Of a DNA stretch of 64,000 bases, positions 55,141-63,880 are shown in pieces. The notes under the pieces are model-generated. The model ran no database searches. It was not told the origin of the DNA and worked only from the letters and a program-made list of their open reading frames with translations. The DNA is from JACVRW01 sp963812915 (GTDB lineage: Bacteria; Actinomycetota; Thermoleophilia; Solirubrobacterales; Thermoleophilaceae), in the NCBI GenBank assembly GCA_963812915.1, contig CAWEXB010000006.1, positions 124,001 through 188,000 on the forward strand, given 5' to 3'. The position numbers and the translations under genes were made by a program. Positions within the stretch are counted from its first letter, which is position 1; each line of letters opens with the position of its first letter.

Positions 55141-55165
55141 GAGGGTTCGATTCCTTCAGCCGCTT
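55141..55165 (+). other. tRNA T-arm-like fragment (possible attachment-site remnant)
   Basis: GAGGG-TTCGATT-CCTTC forms a 5-bp T-stem (one G-T pair) with a consensus TTCRANY loop, followed by a 7-base acceptor-like AGCCGCT and one discriminator-like base. No matching 5' acceptor strand (AGCGGCT), D-arm or anticodon arm is found in the 90 bases upstream, and no CCA follows. It is therefore not a complete tRNA; it may be the duplicated 3' end left by tRNA-targeted integration, or chance. Confidence 0.3.
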
Positions 55166-55196
55166 CGCCGAAGGCGCGTCCTGCCACGATGCCCGC

Positions 55197-55958
55197 ATGC
55201 TCGGCGCCGACCTTGGCGAGCTGCTCGGCGATCGCGTCCCTAGCGACTGCAGCCGACAGGTGATCGCGGACGACTACGCCGGCCGCTACATGCGCCGCCC
55301 CCTGCGGCCGGCCGAGCCGCGCGTCATGGACTTGGGCTGCGGAGCGGGCGACTCCGTGGACCTCTTCCGCGCGCTCGAGCCCGCCGTGCGGTGGGTCGGC
55401 GTGGACATTGAGCGCTCGCCGGAGGTCGACGCGCGCACCCGCGCCGACGCCGATTTCGTGATCTTCGATGGCGAGGCGTTGCCGTTCGAAGACGCGAGCT
55501 TTGACCTCGTCTACTGCAAGCAGGTGCTCGAGCACGTGCGCCGGCCCGAGCCGCTCCTCCGCGAGGTGACGCGAGTGCTCCGCCCGGAGGGCTGGTTCGC
55601 CGGCTCGACCTCGCACCTTGAGGCCTTCCATTCCTACAGCACCTGGAACTACACCCCGTACGGGCTGATGCTGCTCGTTGAGGACGCGGGGCTGGAGCTG
55701 CTCGAGGTGCGCCCCGTGATCGACGCCTTCACGCTCGTCGCCTGGCGGGCGCTCGGCATGCCGCGACTGTTCTACCGCTGGTGGGGCCCTCGCGAGTCAC
55801 CCTTCAACCGCGCCATCTCGATCGCCGGCCGGCTGGCCCGCTTCGACCACCGCACTGTGAACGTCGCCAAGCTCGTGTTGAGCGGGCAGTTCGCCTTCCT
55901 CGCGGGGCGGGGAGCTCCACCCGCAGGTGACGAGCTACTCATGCGATCCGGCGTCTAG
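55197..55958 (+). CDS. SAM-dependent methyltransferase (class I, Methyltransf_11/25 type)
   Basis: A 253-residue protein. Motif I VMDLGCGAGDSVDLF, acidic VGVDIERSPEVDAR, FDGEALPFEDASFDLVYCKQVLEHVRRPEPLLREVTRVLRPEG (motifs II-III) are textbook for this family. The C-terminal 90 residues (WNYTPYGLMLLVEDAGLELLEVRP onward) include a semi-hydrophobic helix-rich part, WGPRESPFNRAISIAGRLARFD, suggesting membrane association or a lipid/glycan substrate. Substrate unknown. Divergent from the PH-domain gene. Confidence 0.85.
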   Translation: MLGADLGELLGDRVPSDCSRQVIADDYAGRYMRRPLRPAEPRVMDLGCGAGDSVDLFRALEPAVRWVGVDIERSPEVDARTRADADFVIFDGEALPFEDASFDLVYCKQVLEHVRRPEPLLREVTRVLRPEGWFAGSTSHLEAFHSYSTWNYTPYGLMLLVEDAGLELLEVRPVIDAFTLVAWRALGMPRLFYRWWGPRESPFNRAISIAGRLARFDHRTVNVAKLVLSGQFAFLAGRGAPPAGDELLMRSGV

Positions 55959-56425
55959 CCTTCGGCTTGTTTCGCGCGCGATATGGGCCGCCACTTCCGC
56001 ATTTCGCGCCCGAGCGAGCGTCGCCACAAACGTGCAGGCCCCGCTCGCTCCGGACGAGCAGCAGGTGCGCAGCCTCGCAGTTCTGCCTTTCGACGATAGG
56101 AGCGCCGTCGGCGCCGACGCTGCTTCTCCACAATTCCAGCATCGGCGGCGGCGCGAATCGCGCGCCGTCGCACGCTTGCTGCTCGTCCGCTGCTAGCGCG
56201 TGCTCAAGGCCATTCGAGACGCCCGCTCTTCAACAAGGGAGCAGCCGTGATTCAGCCCCGCGTCGCGTGTCGGCCGCTGCTCAGATTCATCCAATCAAGG
56301 GGTCTGGGCGCATCTACCGCGGGCGCCTCATTTCACGCTGCTGCGGGAGTTTCCGCCCGCTCGCGGCGCGGAACTGGCGGGCGCGGGCGGCCGCCTGACC
56401 GTCGTGCTCACCGTCGCCCGAAGGC
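55959..56425. other. Convergent intergenic region, no recognised gene
   Basis: About 470 bases between the ends of the methyltransferase and the giant SARP regulator. Open frames are present but Arg/Ser-rich and without domains or start signals. I see no strong terminator hairpin. Confidence 0.45.
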
Positions 56426-59400
56426 TCACGCGAGGGCCGTCGCGCGCGAGGCCCACGTCGGCATGCCGAGCTCGCGATAGGTCGCCGCCGCCTCTTTCTG
56501 GAGCGCGTGTGCCCGCTCGCGGTCGTCGGCTGCACCGCGGGCGAGCAGCATCGCCGCCAGGTCGTGCTGGGCGTGGGCGAGCCAGGGGCGCGCACGCATC
56601 CGACGCTCGGTCTCGATCGCCACCTCGAAATGCCGCTCGGCCTCGTCGAACCGGTGCAGGGTTGTCGCGAGGACGCCCAGCCCTCGCGCCAATGAGCCGA
56701 AGACGGCCTCTATCGTGGCCAGGGCGTAGACGTGCTCGTATGGGAGCAGCAGCGAGTAGAGCGTCGCCGCTGCGTCTTCGTCGCCGAGAAAGGCGCACGG
56801 GTCCGGCAGCAGGCTCACGCTGAAGAACCACTCCGTGTCGAGGTGCTGCTGGCCGAGGTCCCGTGACAGCAGGCTGTCGATGGCCGCGCGGGCATCCTCC
56901 TCCCGCCGGAGCTCGGCGTAGAGATGTGCCAGCGCGCAGCGAAATCGCAGCAGCGCCGGGTACTCGTGCGTCGAGCGTCCGATGGTGTCCTCGAGCTCGG
57001 CGAGCCGACCCTGGGCGCGGCGCAGCACGAACAGCGCCAGGCGCTCGCTGACTAGCGCGTTCCAGCTCGCGCTCCGCCGGCCGAGCGCCAGCGTCTCCGA
57101 GATCAGCCGCTCGGCGCGCTCGAACCGCCCTTCCATGAGCGCGAACTCCGTGCGGGCGGCGCCCAGGTGCCATCGCTGGGCCGGCTGGCGCAGCTCGTCG
57201 GCGAGCACGCCCAGCGCCTCGAGCTCGACCTCCACCCCGGCGCGATCACCGAGCATCCAGAAGCAGTGCAGTCGGTAGTCGTGGCCCGCGAAGACTCGCT
57301 CCTTGTCGCCGATCTGCTCGCCCAGTGCGATCAGCTTCTCGCCTTGGGCGATGCCGTCGCCGCGAGAGAGGGCCTCCGGTCCCTCGACCGCGATCCAGTG
57401 GCCCTCGAGAGCAGCGGCGAGGGTCACGGGGTCGCCGATCCGCCGCGCGATCTCTACCGCCTGCTCGGCCATGCGGACCCTGCGCTCGCGCCCGCGGTCG
57501 TCGCGCCGTGCGGCGGCGAGCCGGGCGAGCAGCATGACTCGCGTGTGGCTGTCGTGCTCGCCGGCCGCCGCCAGGGCGCTCTCCAGCAGCGGAACCAGGG
57601 CCGGGTCGGTGCTGGCGGGGGCCCAGGCGAACCTCCCGCCGTACGCGAGCGCCGCTCGTGCGAGCTGGTCCGAGCGGCCCGCCTGTCGGGCGAGCGTGGC
57701 CGCTCGCTGAAGCGCGCGCTTCGCCTCCTGCCCGCTGCCGGCTCGGCTCTGGACCTCCCCGAACGAGAGCAGCAGCTCGCAGGCCCTGGCTGCGTCACCC
57801 GATCCGGTCGCGTCGAGGACGCGAAGCGCGCTCGCGTAGTGACGGGCCGCCTCCTCGTAACCGTGCTGCGAGGCGGCCCGGTCACCAGCGAGCTGGGCGT
57901 ACTCGATCGCCTTGTCCGCGAGCGCAGTCCCGGCTTCGAGGTAGTGGTGAGCGAGCTCTGCGAGGTGCGGCTCCGGGTTTCGAGCGTAGAGCGCCTCGAG
58001 CGCCTCGGCGACCGCGCGATGCAGGCGCAGCCGCCGCGGAGCCGAGAGGTCCTCGTACAGCGCGTCCCTGACCAGGATGTGCGAGAAGCGGAGGCGTCCG
58101 CTCGACTCGGGAACACCCCCTACCAGCCGGGCGGTCGCCGCCTCCTCGAGGGCCGCGAAGAGCTCGTCCTCCTCGAGCCCGCTGACCCTCCCGAGCAGAT
58201 CGGGGTCGAACTCCCGGCCGACGACCGAAGCGAGCGCCAGAACCTGCCGGCAGCGCTCCGACTGGCGCTGAAGCCGCTGGCCGATCGCCTCCCTTACGCC
58301 CTCCGGGATGGGGAGCTTGCCGGGGACCGCCGCACGCGAGTCCTCGGACGCGAGCAGCCGCCCGATCTCCGTGGCGAACAGGGGGTTTCCGTGTGTCTCC
58401 GACTGGACCTCCGCTGCCAGCTCGGCCGCCGGCACCTGACCCATGGTCAGCTCGAGCAGCCGCGACGTGTCGGACTCGCTCAGCCCCTTCAGAGCGAGTC
58501 GGAGCACGGCCGGTTCGCGCGACAGCTCGGCCAGCGCCCACGCGAGCTCCGGTCCGACCTCCGTGTCGCGATAGGAGCCGACTATCAGGATCGGCGCGCC
58601 GGCCAGCTGACCGGCGACGAAGCGCAGGAGGAGCAGCGAGGGGGCGTCACCCGCGTGCAGATCGTCGAGGAAGAGGGCCAGCGGCGTGGCGGACGCGGCA
58701 TTCCTGAGGAAGGAGGCGACCGACTCCAGCAGGCGAAAGCGTGCGCCGTCGGAGTCGACAGCGGTCGGAGGCGGAAGGTCCGGCAGCAAGTCGCGTACCT
58801 CGGGGAGAACGGCGGCCACGTCGGCGCCGGCTTCGCCGAGCTGCGCGCGCAGCGCCTCGCGGTCCGTCTCGCGCAGGTATGGCCGCAGCGCCTGAACCCA
58901 GGGCCAGTATGCGGGAGCGCCGCCCGCCTCCCAGCAACGGCCGATGAGCACACGCGCCCCGCGCGCCCGCGCCCTCGTCATCAACTCGTCGGCGAGCCGG
59001 CTCTTGCCGATCCCAGGCTCGCCGGCTACCAGGAACAGCCGTCCGCGGCCAACGAAGGCATCCTCGAGTCCGGCGCCGAGCTCGGCCAACTCGCGCCCGC
59101 GCCCCACGAAGGCGCCGCGCGGGGTCTCCACGGCCGCCTCAGCCGCCGCCCGCTCGGCCGCCACGGTCTTGGGCCGAGCAGCGGCCTGCGTGGCGACGGG
59201 CCGCAGCTCGAAAACGTTCTCCGGCCGCGTCAGGCCGCGCAGCTCGCGGCGACCGAGGTCGACCAGCTCCACTTCCGCCGGCAGGCGATCGTGGACGATC
59301 TCCGCCGTCGCCTGTGACACGACGGTCGCGCCGCCCCGCGCCAGGGCCCTCAGCCTGGCGACGCGGTTGAGCGCCGGGCCGAAGTAGTCGCCCGCGCGCT

Positions 59401-60526
59401 CGTGCGCCTCACCGGTGTGCAGCGCGATCCGCACCCGCAGCTCGAGCCCACCCGGCCAGGAGGCGGCGCCCAACGCCTCCTGAAGGTCAACGGCAGCCGC
59501 GACCGCGTCCGAGGCGCGCGGGAACACCGTCACCGTCGCATCGCCCTCTCCCTTGCTCTTCAGCAGCCGCCCCGCGTGTGCCTCCACGGTGCGCGCAATC
59601 AGCTCGTCGTGCAGCTCGAGCGCCGCCGCCATTCCCTCGGGATCCGCCTCCCACAGGCCCGCCGAGCCCTCGATATCGGTCAATAGGAAGGTGACCACCC
59701 CCGTGGGCAGCTCGTGCGGCGCAGGGCCTCGGGCTGCGGCATCCTCGTCGTCGCGCCCGAGAGGAGCCGCCAGCGCCGGGTCCTGCGCGAGTATCGCCCG
59801 TTCGAGCTCGCGCAGCCGCTCGCCGGGCTGGATCCCCAGCTCCTCGGCCAGCGTCCTGCGGGCGTCCTGGTAGGCCTGCAGCGCATCGGCCTGGCGGTCC
59901 GAGCGGTAGAGGGCCAGCATCAGCTGCGCCCGCAGACGCTCTCGATAGGGGTTCTCTGCGATCAGCGTCTCCAGCTGCTCCACCACTTCGGCATGGGCGC
60001 CGAGCGCCAGCCTCGCCTCGATCAGCCGCTCGAGCGCCCCCACGCGCAGGTCGTCAAGGCGGCCGATCTCGCGCTGCGCAAACGGCTCGTAGGCGAGGTC
60101 CGCCAGCGGCGGGCCGCGCCACAGCGACAGCGCCCCCTCGAGCGCCGCGGCGGCGCGCTCGGGGCGGCCCCCGGCGAGCTCCCGCCTCCCCTCGGCGACG
60201 AGCCGCTCGAAGCGGTGCGCGTCGAGGCGCTCGGGATCGAGCTCCAACTCGTAGCCGTGCTCGCGGGTCACGACCACGCCGGTCGGACCGTTGCCCTCCC
60301 CACCCGCGAGCGCCTTCCGCAGCCGAGAGATGTAGACCTGCACCGTCTTGGCGGCGGTGGCCGGCGGACGATCCCCCCAGAGCTCGTCGATCAGCCGGTC
60401 GGTGCTGAGCGTCTCGTTGGCGTGCAGCAGAAACACCGCCAACAGCGCCCGCTGCTTGCCCCCGCCCAGCAGGACAGCGCTTCCCTCGTCGAAGGCCTCG
60501 AGCGGGCCAAGAATGCGGAAATCCAT
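56426..60526 (-). CDS. Giant SARP/BTAD regulator with nucleotide-cyclase, AAA ATPase and TPR domains
   Basis: A 1,366-residue protein from MDFRILGPLEAF. Residues 1-95 are an OmpR-type winged helix and 96-250 the BTAD helical domain, together a SARP module. Residues 275-445 are a class III adenylate/guanylate cyclase homology domain: FLLTDIEGSAGLW with metal Asp284, KSKGEGDATVTVF with Asp329, FGPALNRVARL. An AAA/NB-ARC-like ATPase has Walker A AGEPGIGKS (501-509) and Walker B LALFLDD (616-622). The remaining 550 or so residues are helical TPR-like repeats. It is probably an ATP-switched transcription activator that may make or sense a cyclic nucleotide. It is divergent from the small membrane-protein gene at 60711, a possible target. 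Confidence 0.9.
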   Translation of the reverse strand: MDFRILGPLEAFDEGSAVLLGGGKQRALLAVFLLHANETLSTDRLIDELWGDRPPATAAKTVQVYISRLRKALAGGEGNGPTGVVVTREHGYELELDPERLDAHRFERLVAEGRRELAGGRPERAAAALEGALSLWRGPPLADLAYEPFAQREIGRLDDLRVGALERLIEARLALGAHAEVVEQLETLIAENPYRERLRAQLMLALYRSDRQADALQAYQDARRTLAEELGIQPGERLRELERAILAQDPALAAPLGRDDEDAAARGPAPHELPTGVVTFLLTDIEGSAGLWEADPEGMAAALELHDELIARTVEAHAGRLLKSKGEGDATVTVFPRASDAVAAAVDLQEALGAASWPGGLELRVRIALHTGEAHERAGDYFGPALNRVARLRALARGGATVVSQATAEIVHDRLPAEVELVDLGRRELRGLTRPENVFELRPVATQAAARPKTVAAERAAAEAAVETPRGAFVGRGRELAELGAGLEDAFVGRGRLFLVAGEPGIGKSRLADELMTRARARGARVLIGRCWEAGGAPAYWPWVQALRPYLRETDREALRAQLGEAGADVAAVLPEVRDLLPDLPPPTAVDSDGARFRLLESVASFLRNAASATPLALFLDDLHAGDAPSLLLLRFVAGQLAGAPILIVGSYRDTEVGPELAWALAELSREPAVLRLALKGLSESDTSRLLELTMGQVPAAELAAEVQSETHGNPLFATEIGRLLASEDSRAAVPGKLPIPEGVREAIGQRLQRQSERCRQVLALASVVGREFDPDLLGRVSGLEEDELFAALEEAATARLVGGVPESSGRLRFSHILVRDALYEDLSAPRRLRLHRAVAEALEALYARNPEPHLAELAHHYLEAGTALADKAIEYAQLAGDRAASQHGYEEAARHYASALRVLDATGSGDAARACELLLSFGEVQSRAGSGQEAKRALQRAATLARQAGRSDQLARAALAYGGRFAWAPASTDPALVPLLESALAAAGEHDSHTRVMLLARLAAARRDDRGRERRVRMAEQAVEIARRIGDPVTLAAALEGHWIAVEGPEALSRGDGIAQGEKLIALGEQIGDKERVFAGHDYRLHCFWMLGDRAGVEVELEALGVLADELRQPAQRWHLGAARTEFALMEGRFERAERLISETLALGRRSASWNALVSERLALFVLRRAQGRLAELEDTIGRSTHEYPALLRFRCALAHLYAELRREEDARAAIDSLLSRDLGQQHLDTEWFFSVSLLPDPCAFLGDEDAAATLYSLLLPYEHVYALATIEAVFGSLARGLGVLATTLHRFDEAERHFEVAIETERRMRARPWLAHAQHDLAAMLLARGAADDRERAHALQKEAAATYRELGMPTWASRATALA

Positions 60527-60710
60527 GCCAGACAGTGAGGCAGGGGCCAGAAGCCCACCGTACAGCAGCCCCGCGCCGCCCGCCAACCAGTGTTGCCGCG
60601 CTGCTGCCGCCCTGCCGCTGCGCTGAAACCGCGCCCCTGCACGATCGGCACCGACCCACAAACACAACCCGGGGAGCTGGCGAGTGGCCGGCCCCGGACA
60701 GGAGGCAGAC

Positions 60711-61139
60711 ATGGGCAAGGCAATCCCCACACAGCACCCCGCAGTCGTGCTCCGCTCCCACTACAAGCAGCTGCGCGCGCTGCTCGCCGTCGCGATGATC
60801 GCCGTCGTCGGCCTCACCGCCGCCGTCGTGATCCTCGCCAACGACAGCAACGAGGTCAGTAGCACGAGCTCCGCCAGGCCGATCGAGTCGATCAACTACG
60901 GCTCCGGCTACGTGAACCCGTCCACCGGGTACCCCTCGGCGACAATCCGACCTGACTCGCCCGGCACCCGCTACGACGGCGGGCCCGAGGAGGGCAGCGC
61001 CGACGTGTCCGCCTCCCAGCCACGGCTCACCCAGAGCCAGGCGTTCCCCGGACTCGCCCGGGAGGCCACCGCCGCGCAGGCCGACGGCCACCGCTACGAC
61101 GGCGGCCCCGAGGAAGGCAGCAGGGGCAGCGGCCACTAG
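60711..61139 (+). CDS. Small membrane-anchored protein with two RYDGGPEEGS repeats
   Basis: A 142-residue protein with AGGAGG before the ATG at 60711. Residues 25-45 form one membrane span (LLAVAMIAVVGLTAAVVILA) after a short basic cytoplasmic start (HYKQLR). The extracytoplasmic part is Ser/Gly/Pro-rich and holds two copies of RYDGGPEEGS, at about residues 85-94 and 128-137. I know no function for this repeat. It is divergent from the giant regulator at 56426-60526 and followed by a strong terminator, so it is monocistronic. Confidence 0.65.
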   Translation: MGKAIPTQHPAVVLRSHYKQLRALLAVAMIAVVGLTAAVVILANDSNEVSSTSSARPIESINYGSGYVNPSTGYPSATIRPDSPGTRYDGGPEEGSADVSASQPRLTQSQAFPGLAREATAAQADGHRYDGGPEEGSRGSGH

Positions 61140-61161
61140 CCCCCACCCCGACAGACAGCCA

Positions 61162-61193
61162 CGAACGGGCCCCCGGTCGCGAGGGCCCGTTCG
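61162..61193 (+). terminator. Rho-independent-type terminator hairpin
   Basis: A perfect 11-bp stem CGAACGGGCCC/GGGCCCGTTCG with a 10-base loop, 22 bases after the stop of the RYDGGPEEGS gene. No U tract. Confidence 0.75.
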
Positions 61194-61202
61194 CCGTGTG
61201 TT

Positions 61203-61575
61203 GAGATCCCGCAGGTCCGCGAGGCGGCCGACCCATTCGTCTCCAAGCTGTTCCCGCGTGGCACCAAGCTGCTGCGCACCGAGCCGCCCAGGGCGATGGT
61301 GATCGGCGCGTTCGTCCGTGGGCTGTCGATGCGCGACGTCGAGTCGTTGTACGAGAGGGCCGGGCTGGGGAGGCTGTCGAAGTCGACCGCTCAGCGGATC
61401 TGCACCGAGCTCAGGGAGCGCTTCGAGCGGTTCAAGCGTCGCGACCTTTACGACGTCAAGCTGGCGGCGCTGTTCCTCGACGCGGTTTTCCTCCCCGTCC
61501 GGCCTGACGGGCCCAAGTAGGGTGTGTTGGTCGCCTGGGGCTTCACCGAGCAGGGCCACCCCCGGGTGCGGTGAG
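61203..61575 (+). mobile_element. IS256-family (mutator-type) transposase remnant
   Basis: The frame from 61203 reads IPQVREAADPFVSKLFPRGT, KLLRTEPPRAMVIGAFVRGLSMRDVESLYE and LSKSTAQRICTELRERFERF. DLYDVKLAALFLDAVFLPVR follows, then PDGPK-stop-GVLVAWGFTEQGHP. This is the N-terminal to early catalytic region of an IS256-type DDE transposase; the Asp of LFLDAVF is the first catalytic acidic residue. An in-frame TAG at 61518 replaces a usual Glu codon, and the sequence ends about 55 bases later. Both termini and inverted repeats are missing, so it is a dead fragment. Confidence 0.85.
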
Positions 61576-61698
61576 GCGGCTCAGTAGGCGCGCGATGTGA
61601 GGGGCGTGGCTCGATGCCCAAATCTGGCGCTTCTCTGGTGTGAGCAGACGCAAGGGGTCCGAGCCGCCGAGACCGTCACAGCAGTTTGAGTCTGGCGG

Positions 61699-62652
61699 TC
61701 AGGCGAGGTTGCGCCGGGCGTAGGGCTCGAGGCCCTCGATCGCGCGCGCGATGGCCCAGTTGTGATTCCAGCGGAGGAGTGGGCGTAGGACCGGCGTGAG
61801 GACGCGGAGCAGGCGGCGGTCGGCCATCACCTGCCAGTCGAAGCGCACCCGCGTGCCGCGCGGGGTCGGCGTCAGCGTCCAGGTGCCCCTGCCGCGCAGG
61901 TCGCCGTCCACGTCGGCGGTGATGGTGCGCGGCGGGTCGAGCGCCACGATCACGGAGCGCGTGTGCAGGTGGTAGGGGAGCCGGCCCTTGAAGTGCTGTC
62001 GCGACTCCTTGCCCACCTCCGGCGGCCCGTCGGACTCCACCTCTAGGTAGACCGGGCGCCACCACTGGGGGTAGCTGCGGGCGTCGGCGATGGCGTCGAA
62101 GACCGCCTCGGGCGGGGCCGCGACCTCCCATTGGTCAATGAAGACGTAGGGGCGCAGCGGCCGGGCCAGGGCGATCACGAGCCCGGCGAGCACGCGCTGA
62201 ACGGGGACCGGTGGCCTGCTCGCGTGGCCGGTGTCGGCGAAGTCGCGCACCAGCCGCGCCCCCGCCAGCGGGCGGGGGAAGCCGAAGCGGTTGATCTGGC
62301 CCTCGCGGCAGAGGCCGGCGAGGCGCTCGAGGAAGTCCTGGGTGCGACCGGCGGGGCGCACCCGGACGCGGACTCGTCCCGGGCCCTGGCCCGCCGGGAG
62401 CTGGCTGTGCCGAGTGCCGGCCGGCACCTCCTTCGACTGGCCCTCGGTCAGCAGGTGCTCGTGGCCGTCGATGCGGAGCCTCATCGCCCCGGAAATCACC
62501 TCGAGGCTCTCCACCTGCGACGTGTGGACGTGACCCTGCGCGAGCAGACCGCGGGCCCGTCCGATCACATCGAACTCCAGCAGCTCGCCGCCGCTCTCTT
62601 GGGCGGTGCGCAGCAGCTCCACGCGCACCCCGAGTGGATCCATGTTCAGCAT
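61699..62652 (-). CDS. Cupin-SRPBCC (polyketide cyclase/START-like) fusion protein
   Basis: A 317-residue protein (ATG at 62652, or 62643 three codons on; the ribosome-binding site is weak). Residues 1-125 form a cupin-like domain: FDVIGRARGLLAQGHVHTSQVESLEVISGAMRLRIDG, VPAGTRHSQLPAG. Residues 165-317 form an SRPBCC fold: DQWEVAAPPEAVFDAIADARSYPQWWRPVYLEVESDG, LPYHLHTRSVIVALDPPRTI, GTRVRFDWQVMADRRLLRVLTPVLRPLLRWNHNWAIARAIEGLE. The second half resembles lipid-binding polyketide cyclase/dehydrase-like proteins. The reaction and ligand are unknown. Confidence 0.75.
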   Translation of the reverse strand: MLNMDPLGVRVELLRTAQESGGELLEFDVIGRARGLLAQGHVHTSQVESLEVISGAMRLRIDGHEHLLTEGQSKEVPAGTRHSQLPAGQGPGRVRVRVRPAGRTQDFLERLAGLCREGQINRFGFPRPLAGARLVRDFADTGHASRPPVPVQRVLAGLVIALARPLRPYVFIDQWEVAAPPEAVFDAIADARSYPQWWRPVYLEVESDGPPEVGKESRQHFKGRLPYHLHTRSVIVALDPPRTITADVDGDLRGRGTWTLTPTPRGTRVRFDWQVMADRRLLRVLTPVLRPLLRWNHNWAIARAIEGLEPYARRNLA

Positions 62653-62966
62653 GCCCAACAGTTTCGCCGCCGCGCCGCACTCAGATCAACGGTCGGCGGC
62701 GGCCGGGCTTGGATCCGGGGCCGCGGGCACTTCGTGACACCTGCGCACGCCGTTGCTGCCCGCGTTCGACCTGAGCAAATGTGGCGGACGTGTTCCCGCG
62801 TCGCGGCCGTGCCGACACGGTCGTCCAGTGGGGAGCGGGCCGGGTCGATCAGCTCGTCGAGCAGGGCGGCCCGTGCTGCCCACCACTGGTCGTCGGTGAG
62901 ACCGTTCGGCGCATCCAGCAGCTTCGCGAGCTCCTGGCCCAGCTGCTCTCGAACGTCACCGGCCAC
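62646..62966 (-). CDS. Hypothetical small protein upstream of the cupin-SRPBCC gene
   Basis: An open frame of 106 residues starting MAGDVREQLGQELAKLLDAP and ending 7 bases inside the next gene, which would fit translational coupling. The first 65 residues (NGLTDDQWWAARAALLDELIDP) look protein-like and helical; the last 40 are Arg/Pro-rich and look random. No family is recognised. It may be real with a shifted C-terminus, or chance. Confidence 0.28.
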   Translation of the reverse strand: MAGDVREQLGQELAKLLDAPNGLTDDQWWAARAALLDELIDPARSPLDDRVGTAATREHVRHICSGRTRAATACAGVTKCPRPRIQARPPPTVDLSAARRRNCWAC

Positions 62967-63497
62967 GAGGCGAGCGCAGGCGAGCGCCTAGCGGAGGATG
63001 CCTCCGCGAGTTAGACGACACGCTCGACCGGGACGGCGAACAGGGCGCACACCGGGAGTGCTCCTTGTCGACGATGCGAGAGCGACGCGGGAGCCGATCG
63101 CGCGCCCGCGGACGCCTCCTCATCGTTTCCGTCGCGACCGTCGGCGGGAGATCGAGGAACCCGTCCACCGAGCAGCAGTCGCGGCGAGCGACCGAGCCAG
63201 GGGCTGCCGCGATTCGCGCGCTCCTTCGACGAGCGACGGTCTCACCGACCAGTACAGGTTCCTTGAACCATGACGACCGGCCCTTGGTCTGCGGGCCTCC
63301 TACCGACGCCCGAATCGGCGCGGCGGGCGTCGCGAAACTGAAGGATGAACGTTGTCCGTGAGCCTGAAGACGGTCCCGGGTTCGCCGGGCTCGGACGCTC
63401 GAAGCTGGGCCCGGGCTCGCGCGGGCTGATCGACGCCCCGTACGGCGGGTCGTCGCCTTTCCCGTTCGGCGCTGGCAGTGCTGCTCGTCGACGAACT
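62967..63497. other. Intergenic region, nothing recognised
   Basis: About 530 bases without a recognisable gene on either strand; the long open frames here are Arg/Ser-rich and lack domains. It contains a 21-base stretch (63054-63074) similar to one at 3477-3497. Confidence 0.4.
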
Positions 63498-63880
63498 CTA
63501 AAGCGAGGCATCGCTTCTGCCCGTCCACAACAGGACGCCGGCGCCGAACACGATCTGGGCGAGCGCATGGCGGGCCAGCGCCGCCCGCAGGCCGCGGGGC
63601 AGTCGGGCGCCCGGGTGGCGGTCGCGGCCTGGCACCGCCAGCTGCATCACGACCAAGCCGGAAAGCAGCGGCCGCAAGACCGAGTAGATCTCGACCCAGG
63701 CCGGCCCGCAGAGGCCGTGAAAGCGGTCGAGGTGCTGTTCGAGCGTGGCGGCCAGCAGCATCGTTCGACCGCGATCGTGGGGACGATCACGCGCGCCCGG
63801 GCCCAGTCGCGCCGCCGCGCCGACCACAGCACGACCGCCGAGGCCGACCAGAAACCGCCACCGACGAATCGAAGTCCTAG
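63498..63880 (-). pseudogene. Small multi-span membrane protein of unknown function, frameshifted
   Basis: The minus strand reads LRFVGGGFWSASAVVLWSAR then RRDWARARVIVPTIAVE in one frame. After a shift near 63760 it continues MLLAATLEQHLDRFHGLCGP, AWVEIYSVLRPLLSGLVVMQ, LAVPGRD, then ALARHALAQIVFGAGVLLWTG and a stop at 63498. Together these make about four hydrophobic segments of one membrane protein. It follows the glycosyltransferase-like gene directly, so both probably formed an operon. The start codon is not clear. Confidence 0.45.

Noticed and set aside
55080..55165. A complete tRNA gene ending at the T-arm-like sequence
   Set aside because: No D-arm, anticodon arm or matching 5' acceptor strand could be folded upstream.
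57167..59317. A 716-codon open frame on the plus strand
   Set aside because: It lies wholly antisense to the conserved SARP-cyclase-AAA gene, has no recognisable domain and an Arg/Leu/Gln-skewed composition expected of G+C-rich shadow frames.
62131..62991. A 286-codon plus-strand open frame
   Set aside because: Antisense to the cupin-SRPBCC fusion; composition and lack of motifs mark it as a shadow.
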